Assembly: GCF_900104115.1 (NCBI RefSeq)
Contig: NZ_FNJM01000019.1
Location: 1-51,453, forward strand
Direction: 5' to 3'
DNA from: Clostridium gasigenes
GTDB taxonomy: Bacteria > Bacillota > Clostridia > Clostridiales > Clostridiaceae
DNA length: 51,453 nucleotides
Shown piece by piece: positions 51,302-51,453 of the stretch. The notes beneath the pieces were generated by a model. It was given only the letters and a program-made list of their open reading frames with translations, was not told the DNA's origin and did no database searches. A program made the translations under genes and the position numbers. Each line of letters begins with the position of its first letter. The first letter of the stretch is position 1.

Positions 51302-51453
51302 TGAACTGCCCCCTGTCAAGTAGACAGGGTAAATAATAAAAATTACGCTGTTAAAGTATGACTTCGATATTCTATTGGAGTCATACTTTTTAACTTTTTC
51401 TGTAATCTTTGTGTGTTATAAAAATCTATATATTCGTCAATGGCTTGTTCAAG
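51302..51453 (-). mobile_element. IS3-family insertion sequence, one end (partial)
   Basis: A terminal TGAACTGCCCCCTGTCAAG followed by TAGACAGG is the IS3-type inverted repeat end. The transposase gene reads inward on the minus strand and continues past the window. The boundary at 51302 is estimated from the terminal TG. A short ACTAGTTGTTT stretch of the dispersed repeat type adjoins it at 51287. Confidence 0.85.
51343..51453 (-). CDS. IS3-family transposase OrfB, C-terminal 36 residues (partial)
   Basis: The minus strand reads AIDEYIDFYNTQRLQKKLKS, then MTPIEYRS and a stop at 51343-51345. This is the conserved end of the IS3-family DDE transposase (the YIxFYNxxRxQxxL...TPxEYR signature, integrase core). 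The frame is open to the window edge, so the gene is cut by the window and not necessarily broken. Confidence 0.92.
   Translation of the reverse strand, partial: LEQAIDEYIDFYNTQRLQKKLKSMTPIEYRSHTLTA

Overview
The window comes from a low-GC, endospore-forming Firmicute, most probably Clostridium sensu stricto. The evidence is very AT-rich coding sequence, purine-rich ribosome binding sites, and sporulation genes (yabG, a sipL-like gene, spoIIR, cotS paralogues). It opens inside the 3' end of a 23S rRNA gene followed by tRNA-Asn, and closes inside an IS3-family element. No species is claimed.

Layout. 0-8 kb: 23S end, tRNA-Asn, a secreted polysaccharide deacetylase, then a tight five-gene operon (response regulator, histidine kinase, large lipoprotein, TldD, TldE/PmbA). 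8-16.7 kb: lipoteichoic-acid-synthase-like enzyme, FAD oxidoreductase, SGNH hydrolase, RusA-like protein with a zinc finger, TsaD, a catalytically odd alpha/beta hydrolase, HtrA protease. 16.9-24.5 kb: a LevR-type sigma-54 activator next to two good -24/-12 promoters that drive a lactose/cellobiose-family PTS (EIIB, EIIA, EIIC), a BadF/BadG-type sugar kinase and a MupG/DUF871 phospho-glycosidase. I read this as a salvage system for a peptidoglycan-type disaccharide. 24.6-30.6 kb: a flavin-based extracellular electron transfer locus (ApbE/FmnB, PplA-like flavolipoprotein, Ndh2, EetA, EetB, DmkB). 30.6-38.3 kb: a LysR regulator, then a spore-coat neighbourhood with two GT4 glycosyltransferases and three CotS kinase-fold proteins plus a decayed fourth copy. 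38.4-45.4 kb: yabG, veg, a sipL-like SPOCS/LysM gene, cyanophycinase and cyanophycin synthetase. 45.8-51.3 kb: ispE, spoIIR, a PP-loop thiolase-like ATPase, a DUF1934 gene, a small DnaA-domain-IV-like protein, rho with an internal tandem repeat, then the IS3 end.

Across the window, intergenic gaps carry about a dozen copies of an imperfect palindromic repeat. Its arms centre on AAAATAACTAGTCAA and TTGACTAGTTATTTT. Most copies are 40-70 bp. Two are about 140-155 bp and share an internal sequence with a hairpin whose arms differ in a pairing-preserving way. I do not recognise this family, and it is the strongest candidate here for something undescribed. A second candidate is a minus-strand small RNA of about 90 nt between veg and the sipL-like gene, with its own promoter and a textbook terminator.

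All assignments come from reading the sequence and recalling family motifs. No database search was run.
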